NCBI RefSeq assembly: GCF_022008365.1
Contig: NZ_JAIRBA010000008.1
Span: 1 to 64,000 of the forward strand
Direction of reading: 5' to 3'
Source: Aequorivita vitellina
Lineage (GTDB): Bacteria > Bacteroidota > Bacteroidia > Flavobacteriales > Flavobacteriaceae
Length of the DNA: 64,000 bases
Position numbers and translations under genes: made by a program. Of this stretch, positions 20,729-29,266 are shown one piece after another; within the stretch, counting starts at the first letter, position 1; every line of letters starts with the position of its first letter. Under the pieces are notes generated by a model that was given only the letters and a program-made list of their open reading frames with translations, did not search any database and was not told the origin of the DNA.

Positions 20729-21358
20729 TTAAGGAATATTCAAATATTTATGCGTTTGCAATGAAACCTTCCACTGTGGATTTTGCATAACGTAATCTAC
20801 AATTAACGGACTCATTTTTTCGCGCTTACTCCACTCTGGCTGCAAATATAATATGCAATCTTTATTCACTTTTGCAGCTTGTTCTTCTGCGAAGCGAAAA
20901 TCGTCTTTATTAAAAACAATTACCTTCAATTCGCTGGCAACTTTGTAAACCTCCTCGGTAGGTAATTTCATCTTTTTGGGCGAAAGACAAACCCAATCCC
21001 AAGTGCCTGTAAGTTTATAAGCACCGGAAGTTTCAATATGAATTTGCATGCCTTGGGCTTTTAGCATTTCGGTTAAAGGGTTCATATTCCAAGTAAGGGG
21101 TTCGCCACCCGTTATTACAATAGTTTTTGAATATTTTGCTGCGTTTTCAACAATCTTTCCTATTGGCGTTGGTGGGTGTAGCTCTGCATTCCAACTCTCC
21201 TTTACATCGCACCAGTGGCAACCAACATCGCAACCACCCACCCGTATAAAATAAGCCGCCGTTCCTTTGTGATAGCCCTCGCCTTGAATGGTGTAAAACT
21301 CCTCCATCAATGGAAGCATCACCCCTTTATTTACCAATTTTTGCACTTCTTCTGTCAT
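20729..21358 (-). CDS. queE: 7-carboxy-7-deazaguanine synthase
   Basis: Radical-SAM enzyme of queuosine precursor synthesis, converting 6-carboxy-tetrahydropterin to 7-carboxy-7-deazaguanine. 209 residues. The cluster motif CDVGCHWC is CxxxCxxC; the substrate loop is MEEFYTIQGEGYHKGTAAYF upstream of it, and the SAM-contact region is ITGGEPLTWN with HIETSGAY. FolE in this window makes a metabolite that also feeds this pathway, though the genes are not linked. A promoter box at 21364-21371 places the transcript start at or within a base or two of the ATG. Confidence 0.95.
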   Translation of the reverse strand: MTEEVQKLVNKGVMLPLMEEFYTIQGEGYHKGTAAYFIRVGGCDVGCHWCDVKESWNAELHPPTPIGKIVENAAKYSKTIVITGGEPLTWNMNPLTEMLKAQGMQIHIETSGAYKLTGTWDWVCLSPKKMKLPTEEVYKVASELKVIVFNKDDFRFAEEQAAKVNKDCILYLQPEWSKREKMSPLIVDYVMQNPQWKVSLQTHKYLNIP

Positions 21359-21363
21359 CGGTG

Positions 21364-21371
21364 CAAAAATA
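21364..21371 (-). promoter_or_regulatory. -7 promoter element of queE (leaderless mRNA likely)
   Basis: TATTTTTG on the minus strand matches TAnnTTTG. With the usual spacing the first transcribed base is about 21359, directly at the ATG of queE (21358), so the message would have essentially no leader. Confidence 0.5.
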
Positions 21372-21478
21372 CTTGAATTGTAGCTGAAAACGAACTTAAT
21401 TGGGAAGCAAATTGCAAATAAATAACTTTCAATACTTGGAATTTGCCCCTATAAAAAACTTAGTGGCCTATAATTTAT

Positions 21479-21486
21479 TACTTTTG
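21479..21486 (+). promoter_or_regulatory. -7 promoter element of the HerA-like gene
   Basis: TACTTTTG matches TAnnTTTG; predicted transcript start about 21491, twelve bases before ATG 21503. Confidence 0.55.
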
Positions 21487-21502
21487 AGCAAAATTTGGCA
21501 CC

Positions 21503-23038
21503 ATGGCAGAGAAACAGGCTTTTTTTGATTACATCAACGAGGGTTATAAAACCAAAGGAGATTTTATAAATCTGGGCGCAGCAATGCTTGACGGCGAAAC
21601 TGTAAAAGATGCCTATGTAAAAATTCCGTTGAAAACATTAAACCGCCACGGACTAATTGCCGGCGCCACAGGAACGGGAAAAACAAAAACGCTACAAATT
21701 ATTGCTGAAAACCTTTCTGAAAAAGGAGTTCCTGTTTTAATGATGGATATTAAAGGCGACCTTAGTGGAATCGCACAGCCCGGCGCTGACCATCCAAAAA
21801 TTCAGGAGCGTCACAATGCAATTGGTTTTCCGTATGAAGCCAAAAATTTTCCTGTTGAAATCCTTACACTTTCAGATCAAGATGGCGTGCGACTTCGTGC
21901 CACTGTTAGTGAATTTGGACCCGTTTTGCTTTCAAGAATTTTAGATTTAAGCGATGTGCAATCAGGCATTGTATCTGTAATTTTTAAATATTGCGACGAC
22001 CATAAAATGCCGCTTTTAGATTTAAAAGATTTCAAAAAAATATTGCAGTACACCACTGATGAAGGTAAAGATGAATTTGCAAGTGAATACGGCCGGATTT
22101 CATCAGCATCGACCGGGGCTATTCTTCGAAAAGTTGTAGAATTAGAACAACAAGGTGCCGATTTATTTTTTGGCGAAAAGTCTTTTAACACAGACGATTT
22201 GCTTCGCATTGATGAAAACGGAAGGGGCTATGTAAACATAATTCGTTTAACAGATATTCAAGATAGACCGAAGCTTTTTTCAACATTTATGCTTAGCCTT
22301 TTGGCTGAAATTTACGCCACATTTCCCGAACAAGGCGACAGTGGCCGGCCAGAGCTTGTAATATTTATAGACGAAGCACATTTAATTTTTAACCAAGCCA
22401 GTAGCGCATTACTCGATCAAATTGAAAGCATTGTTAAATTAATTCGTTCAAAAGGCGTGGGATTGTATTTCGTAACCCAAAACCCAACCGATGTGCCCGA
22501 TGCTGTTTTAAGCCAACTAGGGTTAAAAATTCAGCATGCTCTTAGAGCATTTACGGCAAAAGACAGAAAAGCCATTAAGCTAACAGCAGAAAATTATCCT
22601 CTTTCAGAATATTATAAAACGGATGAAGTTTTAACTTCTTTGGGTATTGGTGAAGCCTTAATTAGTGCTTTAAATGAAAAAGGGATTCCAACACCGCTTG
22701 CTCGTACAATGTTGCGTGCGCCAATGAGCAGAATGGATATTTTGAGCGATGGCGAATTGAAAAACCTATTAAATACGTCGAAATTAATTCCGAAATACAA
22801 CGAAGTAGTAGACCGAAAAAGTGCCTACGAAATGTTGACCGAAAAAATCGAAATTGCTAATAGAGAAGAGGCCAAAGAAAAAGCTGAAAGAGAAAAAGAA
22901 GCAGCCCGAAGAACCAGTTCGGGCCGTAGTAGGAATACTTCGCGTAGAAGAAGCACTACAAATCCTTGGATAAAAACACTCTCTAGCCCTACGGTAATTC
23001 GAAGTGTTTTGGGCATTCTTGGAAAAATGATGCGATAA
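21503..23038 (+). CDS. HerA-like ATPase, DUF853 (YjgR) family
   Basis: 511 residues. Walker A is GATGTGKTKTLQ (residues ~53-64) and Walker B is ELVIFIDEAHLIF (~283-295); RSKGVGLYFVTQNPTDVPDAV and the LSQLGLKIQHALRAFTAKD segment fit the FtsK/HerA group, DUF853 subfamily. The C-terminal ~60 residues are a charged coiled linker (EEAKEKAEREKEAARR) followed by an Arg/Ser-rich stretch and a short conserved end (SVLGILGKMMR). The cellular role of YjgR proteins is not established; DNA or protein translocation is inferred from the ATPase class. No NurA-type nuclease is next to it. Confidence 0.93.
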   Translation: MAEKQAFFDYINEGYKTKGDFINLGAAMLDGETVKDAYVKIPLKTLNRHGLIAGATGTGKTKTLQIIAENLSEKGVPVLMMDIKGDLSGIAQPGADHPKIQERHNAIGFPYEAKNFPVEILTLSDQDGVRLRATVSEFGPVLLSRILDLSDVQSGIVSVIFKYCDDHKMPLLDLKDFKKILQYTTDEGKDEFASEYGRISSASTGAILRKVVELEQQGADLFFGEKSFNTDDLLRIDENGRGYVNIIRLTDIQDRPKLFSTFMLSLLAEIYATFPEQGDSGRPELVIFIDEAHLIFNQASSALLDQIESIVKLIRSKGVGLYFVTQNPTDVPDAVLSQLGLKIQHALRAFTAKDRKAIKLTAENYPLSEYYKTDEVLTSLGIGEALISALNEKGIPTPLARTMLRAPMSRMDILSDGELKNLLNTSKLIPKYNEVVDRKSAYEMLTEKIEIANREEAKEKAEREKEAARRTSSGRSRNTSRRRSTTNPWIKTLSSPTVIRSVLGILGKMMR

Positions 23039-23088
23039 TCAATAGACAGAAGGATATAAATAATAAAATCAAATAACTAAAATCATAA

Positions 23089-23655
23089 ATGAAAAAGACA
23101 CTTTTAATAATAGGAATAATTTCGCTTGCCTTTGTTCAATGCGGAAAAGACAGCGATCCATTTTTAATCCAAAACGGGGCTATCGGAAATTTAACGAAGG
23201 AAATTAAAATCAAGCAAGTTGACTCCATTTTTGCCAACGATTCTATTGTAAAAATAAATTCATCGCCCAACGCGCTTGAAACACAAGGCGAAGTGGAAAT
23301 ATTCGAAAAGGGTGGAAAAAAACTTTTATTGCTAACGCCAGAAGAGGAGAACAATCCAAACGCAACAATAACCAATATTCAAGTTTTAGATTCGCGTTAC
23401 AAAACAGCAAAAGGCTTATCGCTCGCCAGCACATTTAAAGACGTGAAGGCCAACTACACTATAGACAATTTGCAAACTACTATTAACGCAGTAGTTGTAT
23501 TTTTAAAGGACACCGATGTTTATTTAACCATCGATAAAAAAAGCCTTCCCGAAGCGTTACGATACAACATGAATATTGAAATTGAAGCAAGCCAGATACC
23601 CGATGACGCCCCAATTAAATATTTTATGATTGGCTGGGAAGCAGGAACTGAATAA
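23089..23655 (+). CDS. Unknown lipoprotein
   Basis: 188 residues. The signal MKKTLLIIGIISLAFVQCGKDSD has lipobox FVQC at residues 15-18. The remainder is strand-rich with no motif I recognise; a pattern of polar repeats (IKQVDSIFANDSIVKINSS, EVEIFEKGGKKLLLLTP) suggests a periplasmic beta-sandwich. It begins 50 bp after the HerA-like gene in the same direction, likely on one transcript, so a link to that ATPase is possible but unproven. Confidence 0.72.
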   Translation: MKKTLLIIGIISLAFVQCGKDSDPFLIQNGAIGNLTKEIKIKQVDSIFANDSIVKINSSPNALETQGEVEIFEKGGKKLLLLTPEEENNPNATITNIQVLDSRYKTAKGLSLASTFKDVKANYTIDNLQTTINAVVVFLKDTDVYLTIDKKSLPEALRYNMNIEIEASQIPDDAPIKYFMIGWEAGTE

Positions 23656-23745
23656 TTTATTCCTGCAAAGATTTTGTTAAGGTTTATTACGGTATAAACC
23701 TTTTCCTTTAATTTTAATCTAATTAACCATCAAAACTATTGAATT

Positions 23746-23931
23746 ATGATTAAGATTTTAGGATTTATTTTAACCATTGCTGGCGGTATTGGCCTTGTTA
23801 TGGGGATACTTGCAGCTTTTGGAAATATGGAAGTAGGAATGAGCCCTTGGGCGTTGATTATACTGGGAATTGTATTCTTTTTTGCCGGTATAGGCCTGCT
23901 TAAAAATAGAAAAGATACCGATCAAACTTAA
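23746..23931 (+). CDS. Small two-helix membrane protein
   Basis: 61 residues with two membrane segments: ILGFILTIAGGIGLVMGILAAF and WALIILGIVFFFAGIGLL, joined by a short loop (GNMEVGMSPW) and ending in a charged tail. The Gly-rich helices resemble small DUF3185/DUF350-like stress membrane proteins, but I cannot name the family. A terminator follows directly. Confidence 0.7.
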   Translation: MIKILGFILTIAGGIGLVMGILAAFGNMEVGMSPWALIILGIVFFFAGIGLLKNRKDTDQT

Positions 23932-23946
23932 TTATTAATTATAAAG

Positions 23947-23971
23947 ACCCTTTGCCCTGCGAAGGGTTTTT
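23947..23971 (+). terminator. Intrinsic terminator
   Basis: ACCCTT...AAGGGT stem with a GC-containing loop, followed by five T. It lies between the small membrane protein and the DUF7218 gene, 16 bases after the stop. Confidence 0.7.
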
Positions 23972-23990
23972 GTGCTTAAATTAAATCATT

Positions 23991-24230
23991 ATGCCAAATC
24001 CAAGAATAAAAAACGAAGACCAATACGAAGCCCTTCGCGATAAGGGTTATAGCAAAGAAAAAGCTGCGCGAATTGCAAACACTTCAAACGCAGGTAAAAA
24101 AGGTGGAGAAGCCAAACCCTACGAAGAATGGACCAAAGAAGAGCTTTACGAACAAGCTAAAAATGTGGGAATTGATGGACGATCAAAAATGAAGAAAAAA
24201 GAATTGATCCACGCTTTAAGAAACAACTAA
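23991..24230 (+). CDS. DUF7218 / Rho-N-like small protein
   Basis: 79 residues. The first half (MPNPRIKNEDQYEALRDKGY then KEKAARIANT) matches the DUF7218 pattern, and the second half (EEWTKEELYEQAKNVGI then GRSKMKKKELIHALR) is a SAP/Rho N-terminal-type helical motif that often binds nucleic acid. Highly basic and polar with no signal peptide. Its stop codon directly abuts the ATG of the next gene, so translation of the two is coupled. Nucleic-acid binding is inferred from the motif. Confidence 0.85.
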   Translation: MPNPRIKNEDQYEALRDKGYSKEKAARIANTSNAGKKGGEAKPYEEWTKEELYEQAKNVGIDGRSKMKKKELIHALRNN

Positions 24231-24680
24231 ATGGCAAGCACTTTAAGGCCCTTCCATCTCGCCATTCCAGTAGATAATTTAGCGGTATGTAGAATGTTTT
24301 ACAGAGAAATTCTTGAACTTCCCGAAGGCAGACATAGTGACCATTGGGTAGATTTCGATTTTTTTGGACACCAACTTGTAATACATCTAAAAGAGAAAAA
24401 TACTGAAAAACCCCTTTCTAATTTTCAGAAAAAAGATGCGCACAATTTGGTAGATGGTAAAGAAGTGCCTGTACCCCATTTCGGCGTCGTGCTAGATATG
24501 GACACTTTCCAAACCTTTTCTGAAAAACTAATTCAAAAAAACATTACCTTCATCATTGAACCTTGCGTGCGATTTAAAGGAGAAGTTGGCGAACAGGCTA
24601 CTATGTTTTTTAAAGATCCCGCAGGAAATGCTTTAGAATTTAAAGCCTTTGCAGATTTAACCCAATTATTCGCAAAATGA
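24231..24680 (+). CDS. VOC (glyoxalase/dioxygenase fold) family protein
   Basis: 149 residues. Two betaalphabetabetabeta modules: FHLAIPVDNLAVCRMFYREIL at the N-terminus and HFGVVLDMDTFQTFSEKL in the middle, ending MFFKDPAGNALEFKAFAD. The expected metal ligands H9, H79-type residues and E140-type glutamate (in ALEFKA) are present, fitting the extradiol-dioxygenase-like branch of VOC proteins. Substrate unknown. It starts immediately after the stop of the upstream gene and overlaps the next by 4 bases (ATGA). Confidence 0.88.
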   Translation: MASTLRPFHLAIPVDNLAVCRMFYREILELPEGRHSDHWVDFDFFGHQLVIHLKEKNTEKPLSNFQKKDAHNLVDGKEVPVPHFGVVLDMDTFQTFSEKLIQKNITFIIEPCVRFKGEVGEQATMFFKDPAGNALEFKAFADLTQLFAK

Positions 24681-25717
24681 TAAGACAAATTCCGCCACAA
24701 ATAATAAGACAAGTATTTGTTATTTTGCTAATTTTATTAATGGGCAGCCTTATTTTTAGGGAGATGCTACCCTATCTCACAGGGGTTTTAGGAGCCATAA
24801 CGCTGTATGTTTTAATGCGAAAATGGATGGCTAAATTAGTAAATAAAAAAAACTGGAATCCCGCAGTTGCAGCTGCACTACTAATGTTTCTTTCTTTCGT
24901 TGGAATACTTATTCCCATTTCTGGAGTTATTTTAATGCTTACCAATAAAATTGGCGACGCCGTACAGAATTCAGCCGAAGTTATTAGAGCACTCAAAGAG
25001 CAGCTCGGAAAAATTGAAGATACCGTAGGTTATGACCTTAATTCGCAGATAGATCCCTCTGCCATTACGAGTTGGCTTTCCGAAAATTTACAAAATTTAG
25101 CCGGCGGCACTTTTAATGCTTTTATCGCGATTGGGCTTATGTATTTTATGCTTTACTACATGTTGACTAATAGAACAGACTTGAGAGAATCGTTGAAAGA
25201 ATACATTCCAATGGACCGCGGTAATTTAAAGGAAATTGGTATAGAGGTACAAGCTATGGTTCGCTCCAATGCATTGGGCATTCCATTGGTAGCAATCGCT
25301 CAAGGATTTGTGGCACTTATCGGTTTTCTAATTTTTGGAATTGAAGATCCTTTTTTTTGGTTCGTTATAGTTACAATTGGTAGCATGATTCCATTTGTTG
25401 GCACCTTGGTAGGCATCCTGCCAGTATTTGTGCTCACACTTTCAACAGGCCATATTTTCCAAGCATGGGGAATACTTATTTACGGCTTTGTAGTAGTAGG
25501 TTCAACCGATAATATTATTAGACTTTATGTACTTAAAAAACTCGATAACGTACATCCGCTGGTTACTTTAATTGGGGTTATAGTGGGAGTACCTCTCTTC
25601 GGATTTATTGGGCTAATTTTTGGACCACTTCTCATCAGTCTTTTTATGGTTATTGTAAGTATATACAGAAAAGAATACGGCAAAACCAATACTCCAGCCC
25701 AAGAAGAGCAACTATAA
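24677..25717 (+). CDS. AI-2E family transporter / permease
   Basis: 346 residues, with about seven or eight membrane segments in the order typical of this family (two at the N-terminus, VVAAALLMFLSFVGILIPI-like region, then a long extramembrane stretch 100-150 and the C-terminal group with GLIFGPLLISLFMVIVSIY). Members include TqsA (AI-2 export) and Na+/H+ antiporter-like proteins, so the substrate is open. The start overlaps the VOC gene by four bases, so the two are translationally coupled. Confidence 0.9.
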   Translation: MIRQIPPQIIRQVFVILLILLMGSLIFREMLPYLTGVLGAITLYVLMRKWMAKLVNKKNWNPAVAAALLMFLSFVGILIPISGVILMLTNKIGDAVQNSAEVIRALKEQLGKIEDTVGYDLNSQIDPSAITSWLSENLQNLAGGTFNAFIAIGLMYFMLYYMLTNRTDLRESLKEYIPMDRGNLKEIGIEVQAMVRSNALGIPLVAIAQGFVALIGFLIFGIEDPFFWFVIVTIGSMIPFVGTLVGILPVFVLTLSTGHIFQAWGILIYGFVVVGSTDNIIRLYVLKKLDNVHPLVTLIGVIVGVPLFGFIGLIFGPLLISLFMVIVSIYRKEYGKTNTPAQEEQL

Positions 25718-25726
25718 ATTTGTTTT

Positions 25727-26212
25727 ATGTTTTCTAAAATTGCGAAAACGGCCTATCCTCCTTCTAAAACCGCAATGATGGTTTGGGATGGCAAATGTGG
25801 ATTCTGCAAATTTTGGATTACAAATTGGCAATCTAAAACCAACAAAAAGTTAATATACAAAACATACCAAGAAGTTTCAGAATTGTATCCAGACATACCC
25901 TTAAAAGAATTTAAAAAAGCGTCTCGGCTAATTGAAACAAACGGTGAAATTTTTAGCGGGCCCAATTCCGCATACCGCAGTTTTTTATATTTTGAAAAAC
26001 CCAATTATAAATGGCACCGTTGGTATTCAAATTATAAGTGGTTTCAGCTACTTAGCGATAAAGCATATAATTTTATTGCTAAACATCGGGGTTTTATGTT
26101 TAACATTACTAAAATTTTCTTCGGAAAAAATCCATGTGCCCTCAAACCGTATTGGTTTTTGATTCTCATTTTCGGTTTTTCCATTATTTATTTGCTCACC
26201 ACGTATTTATAA
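25727..26212 (+). CDS. DCC family thiol-disulfide oxidoreductase (DUF393)
   Basis: 161 residues. The hallmark MVWDGKCGFCKFW gives D-x-x-C-x-x-C at the N-terminus, followed by LIETNGEIFSGPNSAYR and a helical middle. The C-terminus adds a hydrophobic membrane helix (PYWFLILIFGFSIIYLL), less common in the family and suggesting inner-membrane attachment. It begins 9 bp after the transporter gene, in the same operon. Function of DCC proteins is not well defined. Confidence 0.9.
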   Translation: MFSKIAKTAYPPSKTAMMVWDGKCGFCKFWITNWQSKTNKKLIYKTYQEVSELYPDIPLKEFKKASRLIETNGEIFSGPNSAYRSFLYFEKPNYKWHRWYSNYKWFQLLSDKAYNFIAKHRGFMFNITKIFFGKNPCALKPYWFLILIFGFSIIYLLTTYL

Positions 26213-26266
26213 CAAAATTTTAAAACTTTACTTTTCTTCAAAACCTTATCTTTAAAATAAAAAACT

Positions 26267-26704
26267 ATGTCGTTTAAAGGAATTTTATCAAAAATGTATT
26301 TTAACCCAGGAAATCGCGATTCGGGGCCAGCGGAATATATGGAAGAAGAGGTCACTAAAATAGATGAAGCAGATGTAGAGGTGGTTTTGGAAAATGAAGA
26401 AGCGATAAACAAAAAATTTAGCGGTGCAAATTCACTATCAAAATACGCCGAACTTGGTAAAATTATGGTAGGAATGTTAAAAGATATAAAGAATAAAGTC
26501 TATCCCCACGTCCCTTGGTTTACCATAGCCACTATTGTTTTAGTCTTATTATATGTTCTCAATCCGTTTGATATTATTCCAGATTTTGTTCCCGGAATAG
26601 GATTTATCGATGATATGTCTGTAATGGCCGTCGGTGTTGGATGGATTGAAACAGACCTTCATAAATATTTAGATTGGAAAATAAAGGAAGGTAAAGGCCT
26701 ATAA
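26267..26704 (+). CDS. YkvA family protein (DUF1232)
   Basis: 145 residues. The C-terminal half carries the DUF1232 pattern: a hydrophobic segment VPWFTIATIVLVLLYVLNP, then FDIIPDFVPGIGFIDDMSVMAVGV. The N-terminal ~75 residues are polar and acidic (KIDEADVEVVLENEEA). Function is unknown; the family is membrane associated. It ends 2 bases short of the convergent folD stop, with no separating terminator seen. A TATCTTTA at 26247-26254 may act as its own weak promoter. Confidence 0.88.
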   Translation: MSFKGILSKMYFNPGNRDSGPAEYMEEEVTKIDEADVEVVLENEEAINKKFSGANSLSKYAELGKIMVGMLKDIKNKVYPHVPWFTIATIVLVLLYVLNPFDIIPDFVPGIGFIDDMSVMAVGVGWIETDLHKYLDWKIKEGKGL

Positions 26705-26706
26705 TT

Positions 26707-27582
26707 TTATTTGCGCTGCTCTCTTGCCAATAATGTATTTTTAAGAAGCATAGCAATAGTCATTGGCCCTACACCACCGGGTACGGGTGTAATAAACGAC
26801 GCTTTTTTACTTACGTTTTCAAAATCTACATCGCCAGTTATTACATAGCCTTTGGGATGATTTTCATTCTCTACTCTTGTAATCCCAACATCAATAATTA
26901 CAGCATCGTCTTTTACCATTTCGGCTTTTAAGAAATTGGGAACACCAAGTGCCGAAATAATAATATCTGCTTGCGTAGTTATCTGTGCTATGTTTTTAGT
27001 ATTGCTGTGCGTAAGTGTAACAGTGCTGTTTCCAGGCCAACCTTTTCGGCTCATTAAAATACTCATGGGGCGACCTACAATGTGGCTTCTGCCAATCACG
27101 ACGGTGTGTTTTCCTTTGGTATCAACTTCGTAACGTTGTAGCAATTCTAAAATTCCAAAGGGGGTTGCGGGAATAAACGTACTCATATCCAAAGCCATTT
27201 TGCCGAAGTTTTCTGGGTGAAAACCATCAACATCTTTTGAAGGATCTACGGTAAGCAGTACTTTTTGCGTATCAATTTGCGGCGGCAGTGGAAGCTGAAC
27301 AATAAAACCGTCTATATTGTCGTCTTCGTTTAGTTCCTTAATTTTTTTCAGCAATTCCAGTTCGCTGGTGGTATGAGGCATTTTGACTAAAGTAGATTCA
27401 AAACCCACGCGTTCGCAGGCTCTCACTTTACTGCCCACATAAGTAAGACTAGCGCCGTCGTCGCCAACAATAATAGCGGCAAGATGTGGCACCTTTTCGC
27501 CGTTGGCTTTCATTTTATCCACTTCGGCAGCGATTTCATTTTTTATATCGTTCGAAACTTTCTTTCCGTCTAGTATTGTCAT
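26707..27582 (-). CDS. folD: Bifunctional methylenetetrahydrofolate dehydrogenase/cyclohydrolase
   Basis: Interconverts 5,10-methylene- and 10-formyl-tetrahydrofolate for purine synthesis and one-carbon metabolism. 291 residues. The two domain signatures are present: the substrate-binding region with VGSKVRACERVGFE (catalytic Lys) and FIVQLPLPPQID, and the NADP segment VVIGRSHIVGRPMSILM, ending with TPVPGGVGPMTIAMLLKNT. The gene is separated by about 40 bases from the decayed gene upstream. Confidence 0.97.
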   Translation of the reverse strand: MTILDGKKVSNDIKNEIAAEVDKMKANGEKVPHLAAIIVGDDGASLTYVGSKVRACERVGFESTLVKMPHTTSELELLKKIKELNEDDNIDGFIVQLPLPPQIDTQKVLLTVDPSKDVDGFHPENFGKMALDMSTFIPATPFGILELLQRYEVDTKGKHTVVIGRSHIVGRPMSILMSRKGWPGNSTVTLTHSNTKNIAQITTQADIIISALGVPNFLKAEMVKDDAVIIDVGITRVENENHPKGYVITGDVDFENVSKKASFITPVPGGVGPMTIAMLLKNTLLAREQRK

Positions 27583-27621
27583 TTGTAAAAGTATTCAGTA
27601 GCAGTTGCAGTTTGCAGTAAC

Positions 27622-27848
27622 TCAAACTCCAAATTTGCGTGGATTATCAATCATATAATTATTAGTTTGCCTATTTCTTCACATTTATTGCTAAGATCAG
27701 TTTCAACCTCAACAGAAATATAACCCGAAGACCCAGCAAATTGCAACCAAACTTGAGTTTCGGAATTTTCTAACGTTTTAGAGATTTCAAAAATTTGCAT
27801 TGAAAGTTCAAATCCCTTTAGATACGCCAATAAAGTTTTGAAACTCAT
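27622..27848 (-). pseudogene. Decayed four-helix-bundle (S23/IVS-type) protein gene
   Basis: A 65-codon frame (27651-27848) begins MSFKTLLAYLKGFELSMQIF, the start of flavobacterial four-helix-bundle proteins, then jumps directly to NSETQVWLQFAGSSGYISV, the family's third-helix region. The middle helices (normally about 45 residues with SLTDQIRRSS and ANIAEG) are missing. At its end the frame reads KLIII-stop, but adding one A to the ATAATTATATG stretch restores the family C-terminus NYMIDNPRKFGV, ending at TGA 27622-27624. So there is an in-frame internal deletion plus a one-base frameshift. No promoter was recognised. The normal family is ~115-120 residues. Confidence 0.75.
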
Positions 27849-27904
27849 ATTAATTAAACTTAAAACACTAATACTGCCTGCTGCTAGTGAAGACTGCTAC
27901 TTAT

Positions 27905-29233
27905 TTAACGCATCTTACTCATTGCCTGCATCATCTTTCTTCCGCCGCCACCTTGCATCATCTTCATCATTTTGCTCATTTGGTCAAATTGTTTTAGCAG
28001 CTGGTTTACTTGTTGTACGCTGGTGCCACTTCCTTTGGCGATTCGTTTCTTTCGGCTACCATTAATAACTGAAGGCTGTGTTCTTTCGGTTGGGGTCATT
28101 GAATGGATTATTGCTTCAATACCTTTAAAAGCATCGTCGTCAATATCAACATCTTTTAGAGCCTTTCCGGCGCCGGGAATCATTCCCACCAAATCTTTCA
28201 TGCTTCCCATTTTCTTAACTTGCTGAATTTGGCTAAGGAAATCGTCAAAACCGAATTGATTTTTTGCAATTTTTTTCTGAAGTTTTCTCGCTTCCTCTTC
28301 ATCAAATTGTTCTTGCGCTCTTTCAACAAGCGAAACAACATCTCCCATTCCAAGGATTCGGTCGGCCATACGAGCTGGATGAAACACATCAATAGCGTCC
28401 ATCTTCTCACCAGTACCGATGAATTTGATTGGTTTATCTACAACACTTTTAATAGAAATTGCAGCACCTCCTCGGGTATCACCGTCTAATTTTGTAAGTA
28501 CAACTCCTTCAAAATTTAGTCGTTCGTTAAAGGATTTTGCGGTGTTTACAGCATCCTGCCCCGTCATTGCATCAACAACAAAAAGTGTTTCATGCGGGTT
28601 TATTGCTTGATGAACATTTGCGATTTCGGTCATCATTGCCTCGTCTATGGCAAGACGTCCAGCGGTATCGACAATTACAACGTTATAGCCATTTTGTTTG
28701 GCGTGTTCAATTGCATTTTGGGCAATTTGAACTGGATTTTTATTTTCGGGTTCGCTATAAACTTCAACGCCTATTTGGTCTCCAACCACGTGCAACTGAT
28801 TAATTGCCGCGGGACGGTAGATATCACAGGCAACTAAGAGTGGTTTTTTAGATTTTTTCGTTTTTAAGTAATTGGCAAGTTTTCCAGAGAAAGTAGTTTT
28901 ACCACTACCCTGCAAACCAGACATTAAAATTACGGTTGGTGTACCGCTTAAATTGATGCCAGCAGTTTCGCCCCCCATCAACTCGGTCAATTCGTCTTTT
29001 ACCAATTTCACCATCAATTGGCCCGGTTGCAACGTAGTGAGTACGTTTTGGCCCAGCGCCTTTTCTTTCACAGTATTGGTAAATTCTTTCGCTGTTTTAA
29101 AGTTAACATCGGCGTCTAAAAGAGCGCGGCGTACTTCTTTTAAAGTTTCAGCTACGTTTACTTCGGTGATGCTGCCGTGACCTTTCAGTACGTGCAGTGC
29201 TTTATCCAGCTTATCGCTTAAATTATCGAACAT
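27905..29233 (-). CDS. ffh: Signal recognition particle protein Ffh
   Basis: GTPase that targets signal-anchor proteins to the membrane. 442 residues: helical N domain, G domain with Walker A GLQGSGKTTFSGKLA and the guanine-specificity motif TKLDGDTRGG (also DTAGRLA), and a Met-rich C-terminal M domain (MSKMMKMMQGGGGRKMMQAM) that binds signal sequences and 4.5S RNA. All GTPase motifs are intact. It has its own promoter box (29259-29266). The SRP RNA gene was not found in this window. Confidence 0.97.
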   Translation of the reverse strand: MFDNLSDKLDKALHVLKGHGSITEVNVAETLKEVRRALLDADVNFKTAKEFTNTVKEKALGQNVLTTLQPGQLMVKLVKDELTELMGGETAGINLSGTPTVILMSGLQGSGKTTFSGKLANYLKTKKSKKPLLVACDIYRPAAINQLHVVGDQIGVEVYSEPENKNPVQIAQNAIEHAKQNGYNVVIVDTAGRLAIDEAMMTEIANVHQAINPHETLFVVDAMTGQDAVNTAKSFNERLNFEGVVLTKLDGDTRGGAAISIKSVVDKPIKFIGTGEKMDAIDVFHPARMADRILGMGDVVSLVERAQEQFDEEEARKLQKKIAKNQFGFDDFLSQIQQVKKMGSMKDLVGMIPGAGKALKDVDIDDDAFKGIEAIIHSMTPTERTQPSVINGSRKKRIAKGSGTSVQQVNQLLKQFDQMSKMMKMMQGGGGRKMMQAMSKMR

Positions 29234-29258
29234 ATTCTTACTTTCTTTTTACGAGGTG

Positions 29259-29266
29259 CAAAGATA
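29259..29266 (-). promoter_or_regulatory. -7 promoter element of ffh
   Basis: TATCTTTG on the minus strand, a TAnnTTTG match, predicting a start near 29254 and a ~21-base leader. Confidence 0.6.
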
